A DNA stretch of 64,000 bases, taken from NCBI RefSeq assembly GCF_001563285.1, contig NZ_CP005188.1:2981501-3045500 (forward strand), read 5' to 3'. Source of the DNA: Sphingobium sp. MI1205. Its GTDB lineage: Bacteria > Pseudomonadota > Alphaproteobacteria > Sphingomonadales > Sphingomonadaceae. Under the pieces are notes generated by a model. It was not told the origin of the DNA, ran no database searches, and worked only from the letters and a program-made list of their open reading frames with translations. Made by a program: the position numbers and the translations under genes. Below are positions 41,579 through 50,500 of this stretch, in pieces. The first letter of the stretch is position 1. The number at the start of each line of letters is the position of its first letter.

Positions 41579-41988
41579 GCGCCTATCTCGGCCGTGACCC
41601 CCTGCCGCCCACCGACCTCATCGCGACCGCGACCGAGGAGCGCACCCGACGCCGCGAAGCCTCGCTGGCGGCGGTAAAGGCTGGCCAGATCACAGCCGAG
41701 AAGGCCGACTGGGACGACATCATCTGGTCCAATATCGTCCACTTCATGCGCGTCCTGGGCGGTGATCGCCGAGAACCGCGGCACTGGCACCAGGACGACA
41801 AGGATCTGATGGCCCGCAGTGTCCGCGCAACAAAGCAGCGGATGCTCATCGCCTACGACAACAGCGCCCCCGGCATGACGCGCCAGAGGATCGATGCCAT
41901 GACGCATGTCTGGTACGCCATCGAATTCACGCTTCTCTACACCAAGGTCCATCCGATCCCGGTCGATCGTCGAGGAGCGGCCGCCTGA
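41575..41988 (+). CDS. Phage hypothetical protein, 137 residues
   Basis: The ATG overlaps the DUF4326 stop (ATGA). The protein is helical and soluble: MSAYLGRDPLPPTDLIATAT, then a charged KADWDDIIWSNIVHFMRVLG region and THVWYAIEFTLLY near the end. I recognise no family. It precedes the excisionase-like gene. Confidence 0.7.
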   Translation: MSAYLGRDPLPPTDLIATATEERTRRREASLAAVKAGQITAEKADWDDIIWSNIVHFMRVLGGDRREPRHWHQDDKDLMARSVRATKQRMLIAYDNSAPGMTRQRIDAMTHVWYAIEFTLLYTKVHPIPVDRRGAAA

Positions 41989-41989
41989 C

Positions 41990-42220
41990 ATGGGCAAGCA
42001 CGTCAACATCGCGCCGATCGCGCCGCGCCTCGTCGACGAGGAAACCGCCGCCGCCTATCTCGGTCGCGGCCGCACCCGCTTTCGCGAGCAGGTGAAGGCC
42101 CGCCAGCTGCCGGGCCCGGCCGATCGCAACGGCAATGTCGACCTTTGGGATCTGCGCGCGCTCGACCGCTATGTTGACCAGCGCTCCGGTTTCAGATCAT
42201 CTCTTGGGGAATGGGACTAG
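41990..42220 (+). CDS. xis: Excisionase-like helix-turn-helix protein
   Basis: This 76-residue protein has a MerR/AlpA-type winged helix: LVDEETAAAYLGRGRTRFRE then ARQLPGPADRNGNVDLWDLR. Its size, fold and place directly before the integrase (10 bp overlap) fit a recombination directionality factor. It starts one base after the previous stop. Confidence 0.78.
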   Translation: MGKHVNIAPIAPRLVDEETAAAYLGRGRTRFREQVKARQLPGPADRNGNVDLWDLRALDRYVDQRSGFRSSLGEWD

Positions 42221-43347
42221 TGGACATCGAGGGCGTTTGCCAAAAGAAGGGCCTGACCTACCGGCGCTTCCGCTACTATGATGCTGACGGCAAACGGAAA
42301 GATCGCTACGTCAGGCTCCCCGATCCAGCCGATCCGAAGTTTGCGACCGAGCTGGCGCGCGTAAACGCCGAGGCAGAACAGGCCGCGAATCGGGCGGAGC
42401 AGCGATGGGTGCCCATATCCGGCTCCTTTGGCGCCCTCGCCCGCGAGTTCCGCGCCGCCCTGGCCACAGGCTGGACCCGCAAGAAGCGGAAGAAGGGCGC
42501 CAAGGCCCTCTCCGATAACACCATGACCAACTATCTGCGCTATGTCGCCATGTTCGAGGCCGAGGATTTCACCTTCCGCATGAAGACCGGCGAGGACAAG
42601 GCAGTCCGCGATATGTCCGTCGCCGGCATGCGGCCGACCCATGTCTATCAGCTGCGCGACGCAATGGCCGACAAGCCGGGGAAGGCGAACAACTGGCTCA
42701 ACGTCCTGAAGCTCATGTTCATCTTCGCCTGCGAGCGCGACTGGCGCGGCGACAATCCGGCGGACGACATCGCACCCCTCCCGATCGGCGAGCATGAACC
42801 CTGGCCCCGTGACGTCTTGGCCGAGGCGCTGGAGCATGCCACGCCGATGCTGCGCCTCGCGATCGTCACCGGCCTCTGCACCGGCCAGCGCGTCAGCGAC
42901 GTGATCCGCATCCGGCACAACTGGCTGACCGGCGGCATCATGGAACTGAGCCAGGTGAAGACCGATGTCGACGTGGCTGTGCCAGTCCACCCCTGGTGGC
43001 GCGAGGAAATCGCCAAGGTCGAGAAGAAGGCCGTCACGCTGCTCTACGACCGCGCGGGCAAACCCTTCAGCGGCGAGGACCGCATCCAGGAGCGCATGCG
43101 CGTGCTGATGCGCCAGCTCGGCCACGTCGACGACGAGAACCAGCTGCTCTACACCTTCCACGGCCTCCGCAAGAACGCCTGCTGCTACCTGCTCGAAACA
43201 GGCCTCAGCGACACTGACGTCGGCGCGATCCTGGGTATGACTCCTGAAACCGTGCGGCACTATGGCAAGCGCGCCCGCGCCTACATGATCGCCGTCGGCG
43301 CATCGGAAAAGATGACCAACGTCACCCCCCTCAAAATGGGGCGCTAA
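42211..43347 (+). CDS. int: Tyrosine-type phage integrase
   Basis: This 378-residue tyrosine recombinase catalyses integration at tRNA-Glu. The catalytic set is visible: Arg227 in GQRVSDVIRI, the box II His317-x2-Arg320 in FHGLRKNACC, His350 and the nucleophile Tyr351 in VRHYGKRA. An N-terminal arm-binding region and a SAM-like core-binding domain (about 80-190) precede the catalytic domain. It ends 78 bases from attR, the standard place for a tRNA-integrating phage. Confidence 0.96.
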   Translation: MGLVDIEGVCQKKGLTYRRFRYYDADGKRKDRYVRLPDPADPKFATELARVNAEAEQAANRAEQRWVPISGSFGALAREFRAALATGWTRKKRKKGAKALSDNTMTNYLRYVAMFEAEDFTFRMKTGEDKAVRDMSVAGMRPTHVYQLRDAMADKPGKANNWLNVLKLMFIFACERDWRGDNPADDIAPLPIGEHEPWPRDVLAEALEHATPMLRLAIVTGLCTGQRVSDVIRIRHNWLTGGIMELSQVKTDVDVAVPVHPWWREEIAKVEKKAVTLLYDRAGKPFSGEDRIQERMRVLMRQLGHVDDENQLLYTFHGLRKNACCYLLETGLSDTDVGAILGMTPETVRHYGKRARAYMIAVGASEKMTNVTPLKMGR

Positions 43348-43352
43348 ACCAG

Positions 43353-43388
43353 GGTGGGGGAACTTTTCCCCCACCAACTGGGGGAACT
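43353..43388. promoter_or_regulatory. Right-end candidate integrase arm sites and hairpin
   Basis: TGGGGGAACT lies at 43355-43364 and again at 43379-43388, and TTCCCCCA (inverted core) at 43366-43373. The first and inverted copies form a 10 bp-stem hairpin (43353-43375) just after the integrase stop. The same 10-mer is found near attL at 4294-4303. Confidence 0.5.
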
Positions 43389-43425
43389 CTCCGAGGAGAG
43401 TTAAAAAAACCCTGCAAAAGCAAGG

Positions 43426-43465
43426 TGGTGACCCCTACGGGAATCGAACCCGTGTTTCAGCCGTG
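43426..43465. repeat. attR core (3' part of tRNA-Glu)
   Basis: These 40 bases are identical to 4169-4208. Here the core is joined to the host-derived 5' part of tRNA-Glu, so integration keeps the tRNA intact. Confidence 0.95.
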
Positions 43466-43500
43466 AAAGGGCCGCGTCCTAACCGCTAGACGAAGGGGCC
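43426..43500 (-). tRNA. tRNA-Glu (UUC)
   Basis: Reading the minus strand from 43500, a full cloverleaf forms: acceptor GGCCCCT pairs with AGGGGTC, the D arm contains AGCGGTTAGGA, the anticodon loop CTTTCAC carries the anticodon TTC, and the T loop holds GGTTCGATTCC. The CCA end is encoded (43428-43426). The host 5' half and the phage-borne identical 3' half together make a functional gene. It lies downstream of recJ on the same strand. Confidence 0.97.
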
Positions 43501-43601
43501 ATATGCAGAGCGCCTTTGGCAGCGCTGCGAAGCGAGGGCGGCTTTAGGGGGGGAGGTTGCAACGGTCAACCCCCTTGCGACAGGAAAAACGACCTCGCCT
43601 T

Positions 43602-45368
43602 TCAATCAACCCAGGCCGCGTCTTCCAGATGCAGTTCAGCGGCAGAGCGGCTGCCCCAGTCATCGATCTTGGCCCGGCCCGCGACCCAAAGTCGCCGGTC
43701 GCGCGGAGCGCCCAATATGGCCTGTCCAAGGTCGCTTTCCGCCTGGCGGAAGGCGATCGTCTTGATTGATCGGCCATCCTCGCCAGCCATGATGGCGCGC
43801 AGATGCCCATTGCCCACAATGTCGGCCTTGACCACGCGCATCGGCCCGGCGACGACGAGGGGTGCTGGCCAACCCGCGCCATAGGGGCCCCCCGCCTCGA
43901 TCGCGGCGACGAAATCCGGATTTACTCCGGCAGGAGCCAGCACGGCATCGATCAACAGCGCACGGTCATCCCGGGCGCGGGTGACGGCGGCAGCGAGCCG
44001 TTCGTCCAGAAATTCCGCAAGGGCGTCCAACTTGTCCGCCGCGACCGTCAAACCGGCAGCCATGGCGTGACCGCCCCCCGCGACCAGCAGGCCGCTGTCC
44101 TTCGCCGCCAGCACCGCTGCGCCAAGGTCTACGCCGGAAATGGAGCGGCCTGATCCTTTGCCGATGCCCGCTTCATCAATAGCAATGATGATGGCGGGAC
44201 GCCCCGCCTTTTCCTTGATGCGGCCCGCGACGATGCCAATAACGCCGGGATGCCAGCCGGAGCCAGCGATCACCGCAACAGCACGGTTGCCTTGTGCGGC
44301 GAGAAGTTCCTCGGCCTCGGCCTGGACCGTAGATTCGATGGTCCGGCGTTCCTCGTTCAATTGGTCGAGTTCGGCGGCAATGTGCGCGGCTTCCAACGGA
44401 TCTTCAGTAGTGAGTAGCCGTACGCCCAGATCCGCCTTGCCAACCCGCCCGCCCGCATTGATGCGCGGGCCCAGCGCAAAGCCAAGATCATGGCAGAGCG
44501 GAGCCCGGTTAAGACGGCTGGCGTCGATCAGTGCGGAAATGCCGATGTTGCGGCGCTTGGCCATAACCTTGAGTCCTTGGGCGACAAAGGCACGGTTAAG
44601 CCCCTTGAGCTGCGCGACGTCAGCCACGGTGCCGAGCGCCACGATGTCGAGCAAGTCCATCAGGGCAGGTTCGGCCCGCTGGTTGAACCAGCCCCGTTTG
44701 CGCAGAACGCGGATCAGGGCGGCACCCAGCAGGAACGCGACCCCGACCGCCGCCAGATGACCGTGGGCGGCGGCTTCCGCCGCCTCATCCAACCGGTTGG
44801 GATTGACGAGGGCGAAAGCCTCGGGAAGCGCCGCTGCGCATTTGTGATGATCGACAACGACGACATCGACGCCGACGGCCTTGGCCATGGCGAGCGCTTC
44901 AAAAGCCTGCGCCCCGCAATCGACCGTGACGATCAGGGTTGCCCCCTCCCCCGCCAGCCGCACCAACGCTTCGCCCGACGGACCATATCCTTCCATCAGA
45001 CGGTCAGGAATATAGGGGCGCGCGACAAGGCCCAGGTCGCGCAGCAGGCGGATCAGCAAGGCGGCACTGGTCGCGCCATCCACATCATAATCGCCGAAAA
45101 TACGGACATGCTCACCCTTTTCGACCGCATCGGCCAATCGTTCAGCGGCGCTGTCCATGTCGCGAAACAGGCTTGGGTCTGGCATGAAGTGACGGATCGT
45201 CGGATTGCGGTGCGCATCCACCGCGTCACGCGGGCAGCCTCGCGCCATCAGCAGCTGCGTAACAAGGTCGTCCGGCAGATAGCCCGGCTCCCGTGCGTCC
45301 GCACCAGCGCCGCGCCACCGCCAAGGTTGTCCAAGGATTGATCGGGATATGTTGAGCGCGATGTTCAT
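43602..45368 (-). CDS. recJ: Single-stranded-DNA-specific exonuclease RecJ
   Basis: This 588-residue DHH-family 5'-3' exonuclease acts in recombination and mismatch repair. The manganese-binding motifs are visible in IFGDYDVDGATSAALL, VTVDCGA and VVDHHKC. The DHHA1-type segment GGHAMAAGLTV lies in the C-terminal half. The ATG at 45368 follows AGGAATTGGGA. It is divergent from tamA. Confidence 0.95.
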   Translation of the reverse strand: MNIALNISRSILGQPWRWRGAGADAREPGYLPDDLVTQLLMARGCPRDAVDAHRNPTIRHFMPDPSLFRDMDSAAERLADAVEKGEHVRIFGDYDVDGATSAALLIRLLRDLGLVARPYIPDRLMEGYGPSGEALVRLAGEGATLIVTVDCGAQAFEALAMAKAVGVDVVVVDHHKCAAALPEAFALVNPNRLDEAAEAAAHGHLAAVGVAFLLGAALIRVLRKRGWFNQRAEPALMDLLDIVALGTVADVAQLKGLNRAFVAQGLKVMAKRRNIGISALIDASRLNRAPLCHDLGFALGPRINAGGRVGKADLGVRLLTTEDPLEAAHIAAELDQLNEERRTIESTVQAEAEELLAAQGNRAVAVIAGSGWHPGVIGIVAGRIKEKAGRPAIIIAIDEAGIGKGSGRSISGVDLGAAVLAAKDSGLLVAGGGHAMAAGLTVAADKLDALAEFLDERLAAAVTRARDDRALLIDAVLAPAGVNPDFVAAIEAGGPYGAGWPAPLVVAGPMRVVKADIVGNGHLRAIMAGEDGRSIKTIAFRQAESDLGQAILGAPRDRRLWVAGRAKIDDWGSRSAAELHLEDAAWVD

Positions 45369-45494
45369 TCCCAATTCCTAGACCGGGCGGGCCTCCGAGG
45401 GAAGCTGCGCCGCAGAAGCGGAACTAAAACAGACCTTTGCGCGTATTACCCTCCCGCGCGTGCACGGCGGGCTAAAAGGGGCGGCGAAGTCTAA

Positions 45495-47597
45495 ATGAAA
45501 TCAGGGCAGGCGAAACGCGTGCGGCATGCCGTGGCCGTCCTGATGATCGCTGCATCGCCCCTGGCGCTCCAGGCGCAAACCCCGCCAGCCACCGGGACGG
45601 CGAAACAGGAAGCGCCCATCCTGCCCGATGAAGAATTTGAATCCCGCCTTCCCAACAATAGCCAAGCCGATCCTGCCGATCCCTCCGACCCTCTGCCGTC
45701 GATCGAAAATTGGATCGACCAGCAGATGCCGCAGGCGGGTGCGTCTACAGAACTGCCTACCCCCACAGAACCACCAGCCGAAACCGAGCTTGCGCAACCC
45801 CTGCCGCCCCTCGAAAGCGTGACCGTTCCCGCGCAGGTCGCAGCAGACGACCCAGACGAAAAGACGCCGGATGTGCGCTATGCGGTTGGAATCGAGGGCT
45901 TTGGCAAGACCGGCCTTGAGAATGAGTTCCGCGACGCTTCCGCGCTGCTGGATGGCGACGGGCGGGCCGAGACCGCCGCCATGGTGCAGGCCCGCGCGCA
46001 TGAGGATGAAGCACTGGCTGTCCGGCTGCTCTACTCGCAGGGCTATTATGACGCGACCGCGCTCGCCTCGCTCGACCAGACGGGGGATGGCGCGCTGAAG
46101 GCGATCGTTTCGGTCACGCCTGGCAAGCGATACAAGATTGGGGAAATCGTCATCAATGCGGCGGCGACGGTGCCGACCAATCTCGTCCGCGATAGCCTTC
46201 CCCTGAAAACAGGCGATTACATCGTCACGGCAGATGTTGAGAGCGCCGAAGCCAATATCGGCATCAGGCTGCCGGAAAAGGGTTATGCCTTCGCCAAGGT
46301 CGGGGAACGCGACATATTGCTGGATCCCGCCACTGTGACGGGCGACTATACCCTGCCCGTCGAGGTCGGTCCGCGTGGGTCCTTCCGTGGCATCACGACT
46401 TCAGGCCGCAAGCAGGCGTTTGGCGCAGATCATGTGAAGGTCATCAGCCGCTTCAAGCCTGGTGAGCTGTATGACAGCCGCAAGGTGGACGACCTGCGCC
46501 GGGCCCTGGTGGCGACGGGGCTGTTTTCCAGCGTCGCCGTGGATCCGGTGCGGACCAATGAGCCGGGGCCGAACGGAACTGAATATATCGACCTTCATGT
46601 CGAACAGGATGCAGGGCCGCCGCGCACGCTGGCAGGCGAACTGGGTTACGGGACAGGGCAGGGCTTCCGCGCGGAGGCGACATGGACGCATCGCAACCTT
46701 TTCCCGCCTGAGGGCGCATTGATCGGCCGGGTGATTGCAGGCACGCAGGAGCAGGGCGTGTCGGGCACTTTTCGCCGTTCAAACGCCGGAAAGCGGGACC
46801 GGACCTTCCAGGCTGGCGTCCTGTTGAACCATCAAAAATATGACGCCTATGAAGCCTTCACAGCGGGCCTCAACATCAGCTGGGCCCGGCAATCAACGCC
46901 GATCTTCCAGAAGCGCTGGACCTACACCTACGGTGCGGAAATCCTGCTTTCCAACGAAAAGACCACGATTGACCCAGCCACGGCGGAAAGCAAGCGCCTG
47001 ACCTATTTCATCGGCTCACTGCCTGTGCAGTTGGGCTATGATCGATCAAACGATCTGCTCAATCCCACCAAGGGCTTCCGCGCCAATCTGCGGGTTTCGC
47101 CCGAAGCATCGTTGCAGGGTAATATATCGCCCTATGTGCGCGGGACTTTCGACCTGAGCGGCTATTATCCGGTATCCAACGCACTGGTGATAGCGGCGCG
47201 AACCCGGCTTGGCACCATCAGCGGCGCGGCGCGCGATCAGATTGCGCCCTCCCGCCGGGTTTACGCGGGCGGTGGCGGATCGGTGCGCGGCTTTGGCTAT
47301 CAGGAACTGGGACCGAAGGACGTCAACGACGATCCCATCGGCGGCCGGTCAGTGAATGAGTTCGCGGTCGAGGGCCGCTACCGTTTCGGTAATTATGGCG
47401 TGGTTGCCTTTGTCGATGCGGGCCAGGTCTATGAAAGCTCAATACCGCGATTTTCCGACATTCGTTACGGCGTCGGGGTGGGCGGACGCTTCTATACCGA
47501 TTTCGGCCCGTTCCGCGCTGATATCGCGATGCCAATCAACCGCCAGCCGGGTGAATCCAAATTCACCCTCTATATCGGCATAGGGCAGGCATTCTGA
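45495..47597 (+). CDS. tamA: TamA, outer membrane translocation and assembly module
   Basis: This 700-residue Omp85-family protein has a signal peptide (VAVLMIAASPLALQAQ), a Pro/Glu-rich linker, POTRA domains (about 125-380, with SVTPGKRYKIGEIVINAAA) and a C-terminal 16-strand barrel. The barrel shows VYAGGGGSVRGFGYQELG, the L6-loop-like VRGF motif, and ends with IGIGQAF. It works with TamB to assemble outer-membrane proteins or move lipids. The stop and the tamB ATG abut and overlap. Confidence 0.93.
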   Translation: MKSGQAKRVRHAVAVLMIAASPLALQAQTPPATGTAKQEAPILPDEEFESRLPNNSQADPADPSDPLPSIENWIDQQMPQAGASTELPTPTEPPAETELAQPLPPLESVTVPAQVAADDPDEKTPDVRYAVGIEGFGKTGLENEFRDASALLDGDGRAETAAMVQARAHEDEALAVRLLYSQGYYDATALASLDQTGDGALKAIVSVTPGKRYKIGEIVINAAATVPTNLVRDSLPLKTGDYIVTADVESAEANIGIRLPEKGYAFAKVGERDILLDPATVTGDYTLPVEVGPRGSFRGITTSGRKQAFGADHVKVISRFKPGELYDSRKVDDLRRALVATGLFSSVAVDPVRTNEPGPNGTEYIDLHVEQDAGPPRTLAGELGYGTGQGFRAEATWTHRNLFPPEGALIGRVIAGTQEQGVSGTFRRSNAGKRDRTFQAGVLLNHQKYDAYEAFTAGLNISWARQSTPIFQKRWTYTYGAEILLSNEKTTIDPATAESKRLTYFIGSLPVQLGYDRSNDLLNPTKGFRANLRVSPEASLQGNISPYVRGTFDLSGYYPVSNALVIAARTRLGTISGAARDQIAPSRRVYAGGGGSVRGFGYQELGPKDVNDDPIGGRSVNEFAVEGRYRFGNYGVVAFVDAGQVYESSIPRFSDIRYGVGVGGRFYTDFGPFRADIAMPINRQPGESKFTLYIGIGQAF

Positions 47598-50500
47598 TGG
47601 CAGAAGATACGCCTCCCCCCTCGCCCGCCGCCGATCCGGTCGCGATCCGGCAAGGTCGGCCACTATGGCGGAAGATTTTGCTGGGCGCGGCCGGGCTGAT
47701 CATCGCGCTGGTTGTCCTGACGGCCGGTTTGCTACTGTTCCTCAATACGCAGCCGGGCAAAAAATTCCTGATCCGGCAGATTGCGGCGCTGAAGCTGGAA
47801 TCGGGCATGGCGATCGAGGTCGGTCGGATCGAAGGATCTGTCTATAGCGACATGGTCATTCACGACCTGGTGCTGCGCGATCCGAAGGGCCCCTTTGCCG
47901 TCAGCCCGCGCGTCCATGTCGTATGGAGCCCGTTTCGCTACATCAACAATCATATCAGTGTGCGGCTGTTGGAAAGCCCGCTCGTCGTGCTGGCTCGCAG
48001 TCCGCAGTTCAACGTAACGCAAAGTGATCCGGACGCGCCGATCCTCCCCGATCTGGACATCGATGTGGACCGGTTGAAGATCGCCAGATTCGTCCTTGCC
48101 AAACCGGTGATCGGCCAGAAGCGGGAAATCGCGATCAATGGCGTTACCCATATCGCCGATGGTCGCGCGCAGCTGAGCGCCGATGCGATCGTCGATAGCG
48201 GCGACCGGCTGCAAGCCTCGCTGGACGCGGTGCCGGCCCAGAACCGCCTCGCCATGAAGGGCACGCTGACTGCCCCCAAAGGTGGCGTGATCGCGAAGAT
48301 TGGCGGATTGACTGACGGGATGACGGCGAACCTGGATGGCCGAGGAACATGGCAGGCGTGGAATGGCAAGATCGTCGCGATCTCACCAAAGGGGCAGCTC
48401 GCCGATATCGCGCTGGCTGCGCGCGACGGCAATTTCACCGCGAGGGGGCCGGTGCGGCCTGGGCTTGTCTTTGGCGGGACTGTCGATCGGCTCACCGCCC
48501 CCGCGCTCAACGTCGATCTTTTCGCGGGACTTAACGAGCGGCGCGTCAACCTGAAAGCCTCTCTGCGCTCGACGGCGCTGGCGGCGACCGCACGGGGGCT
48601 GATCGATCTTGGGCAGAGCCGCTTCAGCGGTCTCAAGATCGATGCGGTGCTGAAAACGCCCGGCGCGATCATGGAAAAGGTTCGCGGAAGGGATGTCCGG
48701 GCGTCGGTAACTTTGGACGGTCCGATGGCAACCCCCTTTATCGACTATGACCTGAGCGCCGCACTGATCGCCTTTGACCAGACCGGCATTGAGGGATTGA
48801 AAGCCAGCGGACGCGCGGTCATCGATGCTGACCGCATTCGCATTCCAGTCAACGCTACTGCAAGGCGCGTCACCGGGCTTAATGCGGCGGCAGGCGGGCT
48901 GCTCCAAAATCTGCGGGTCAAAGGCGACTTCGCCTACGCCGCGGGCAAGCTGATCAGCGACAATTTGAAAATCGATAGCGACCGCGTGGACGCAACCGCA
49001 ATTGTCCTGGCAGACCTCGAAAACGCCATTTATCGCGGCGCGCTGAAAGGACGCGTCAATGATTACAAGATCGACGGGGTCGGCGTCGTCAACCTGAACA
49101 CCGATGTTGAGCTGGTGCCTGGGCCGAAGGGGGGCTGGGGCCTGTCCGGCAAGTTCGGAGTTCGCACTGCGCGATGGGACAATGCGTCGGTGCGTGACTT
49201 CCTGGGCGGAAACGCCATCATGTCGGGACGCATCGGCATGACGCCCGAGGGCAAGTTCACCCTTGCGGGATTGAAGGGCGCTGCACCCAATTTCCGCGTG
49301 CATTCCGGGTCGGGCAGCTATGATACAGATGGAGAGATCCGCTTCGACGCAGCAGCGACTTCCCGACAATATGGACCGCTGGCGCTCAGCGTGCGGGGGA
49401 CGATGGAGCGTCCCCTGGCAATGTTGCGCGCGCCAAGCCCCAATGTGGGCGTGCAGCTTTCCAATGTCGTCGCAAAGCTGAATGGCGAGGCAGCTGGTTA
49501 CCGGCTGGAGGCGACCGGCGGTTCTGCCTATGGTCCCTTTTTCGCCAACGTGCTGATCCGAACGGCCAACGGACCTCTGACCATCGACGTCACACGAGCG
49601 CGCTTCGCCGGGGTCGATATGAACGGCCGCTTGCAGCAGACTGCGGCCGGGCCTTTCGCCGGACAGCTCGCGATGAACGGATCGGGCATAAACGGCGCGG
49701 CGCACCTGTCAGCGGTGGGCCAGGCGCAGGGCATCGCCGTCAATGCCACTGCGAGCAACGCCAGGCTACCGGGCGAGGCGGATGTGGTCATCGGACGCGC
49801 GATTGTTACGGCGAACATGGTCCTTACCGATCAGCCGCGGATCAATGCCGATGTGCAGATGGCGAACGCCGCCTATGGCGACTATGTCGTGCGCAAGGCG
49901 CGCGGTCGGATCGACTATCAGGGTGGCCGCGGTCGTGCACAACTGGTGGCCGATGGGTCGAGTGGCGTCCCCTTCTCCATCGCCATAAATGCCGCGCTGC
50001 GACCGAGCCTTTATGCAGTGGCGCTTGAGGGCAAGGCGAGTAGCATTCCCTTCCGCTTTGCCCAGCCCGCCATCATCCGCATCGAGCCGCAGGGTTATCG
50101 GCTGGAGCCTGCAACGCTGGTCTTGCCGCAGGGCAAGGTCGATCTTGCCGGTCGTTTCGGTAGTCAGACGGCGTTGCAGGCGCGGTTCAAGGATCTCGAT
50201 CTCGCCATAATCAACGTGGCGAGTCCAGGCCTTGGAATCAGCGGCAAAGCGACGGGCGCGCTGGACTTCGCCCAGAATGGCAACGCCTTCCCGACCGCGA
50301 CGACCCGCGTCGCGATCAGCGATTTTCGCCGCTCCAGCCTGACCGCAGTGTCGGACCCGGTGTCCATGGCGGTGGAAGGCAAGCTGTCGAGCGCGGGCGG
50401 CGACCTGCGCGGCCTCATCCGTCGCGGCAATACGTCACTCGGACGGTTTATCGCGACGCTCGCACCCCCGGGACCGGGGGCCAGTTGGTCGCAGCAACTT

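Larger units (their letters stand above)
4169..43465. mobile_element. Complete HK97/lambda-like siphophage prophage in tRNA-Glu
   Basis: A 40 bp perfect direct repeat bounds about 39.3 kb that contains every module of a long-tailed phage: integrase and excisionase, repressor and Cro-like gene, primase-helicase and clamp, HNH/terminase/portal/protease/capsid, tail tube to tail tip, and lysis. No transposase or obvious disruption is seen, and the late genes run in one unbroken minus-strand series with many 4 bp start-stop overlaps. The tail-tip genes resemble those of alphaproteobacterial gene transfer agents, but the presence of integrase, att sites, lysogeny switch and replication genes marks it as a phage. 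It is probably inducible, though this is inferred. Confidence 0.95.

Noticed and set aside
43385..43409. Hairpin AACTCTC/GAGAGTT plus run of A as a terminator
   Set aside because: The A run follows the stem on the plus strand, and on the minus strand the T run comes before the stem, so neither direction gives a canonical terminator.
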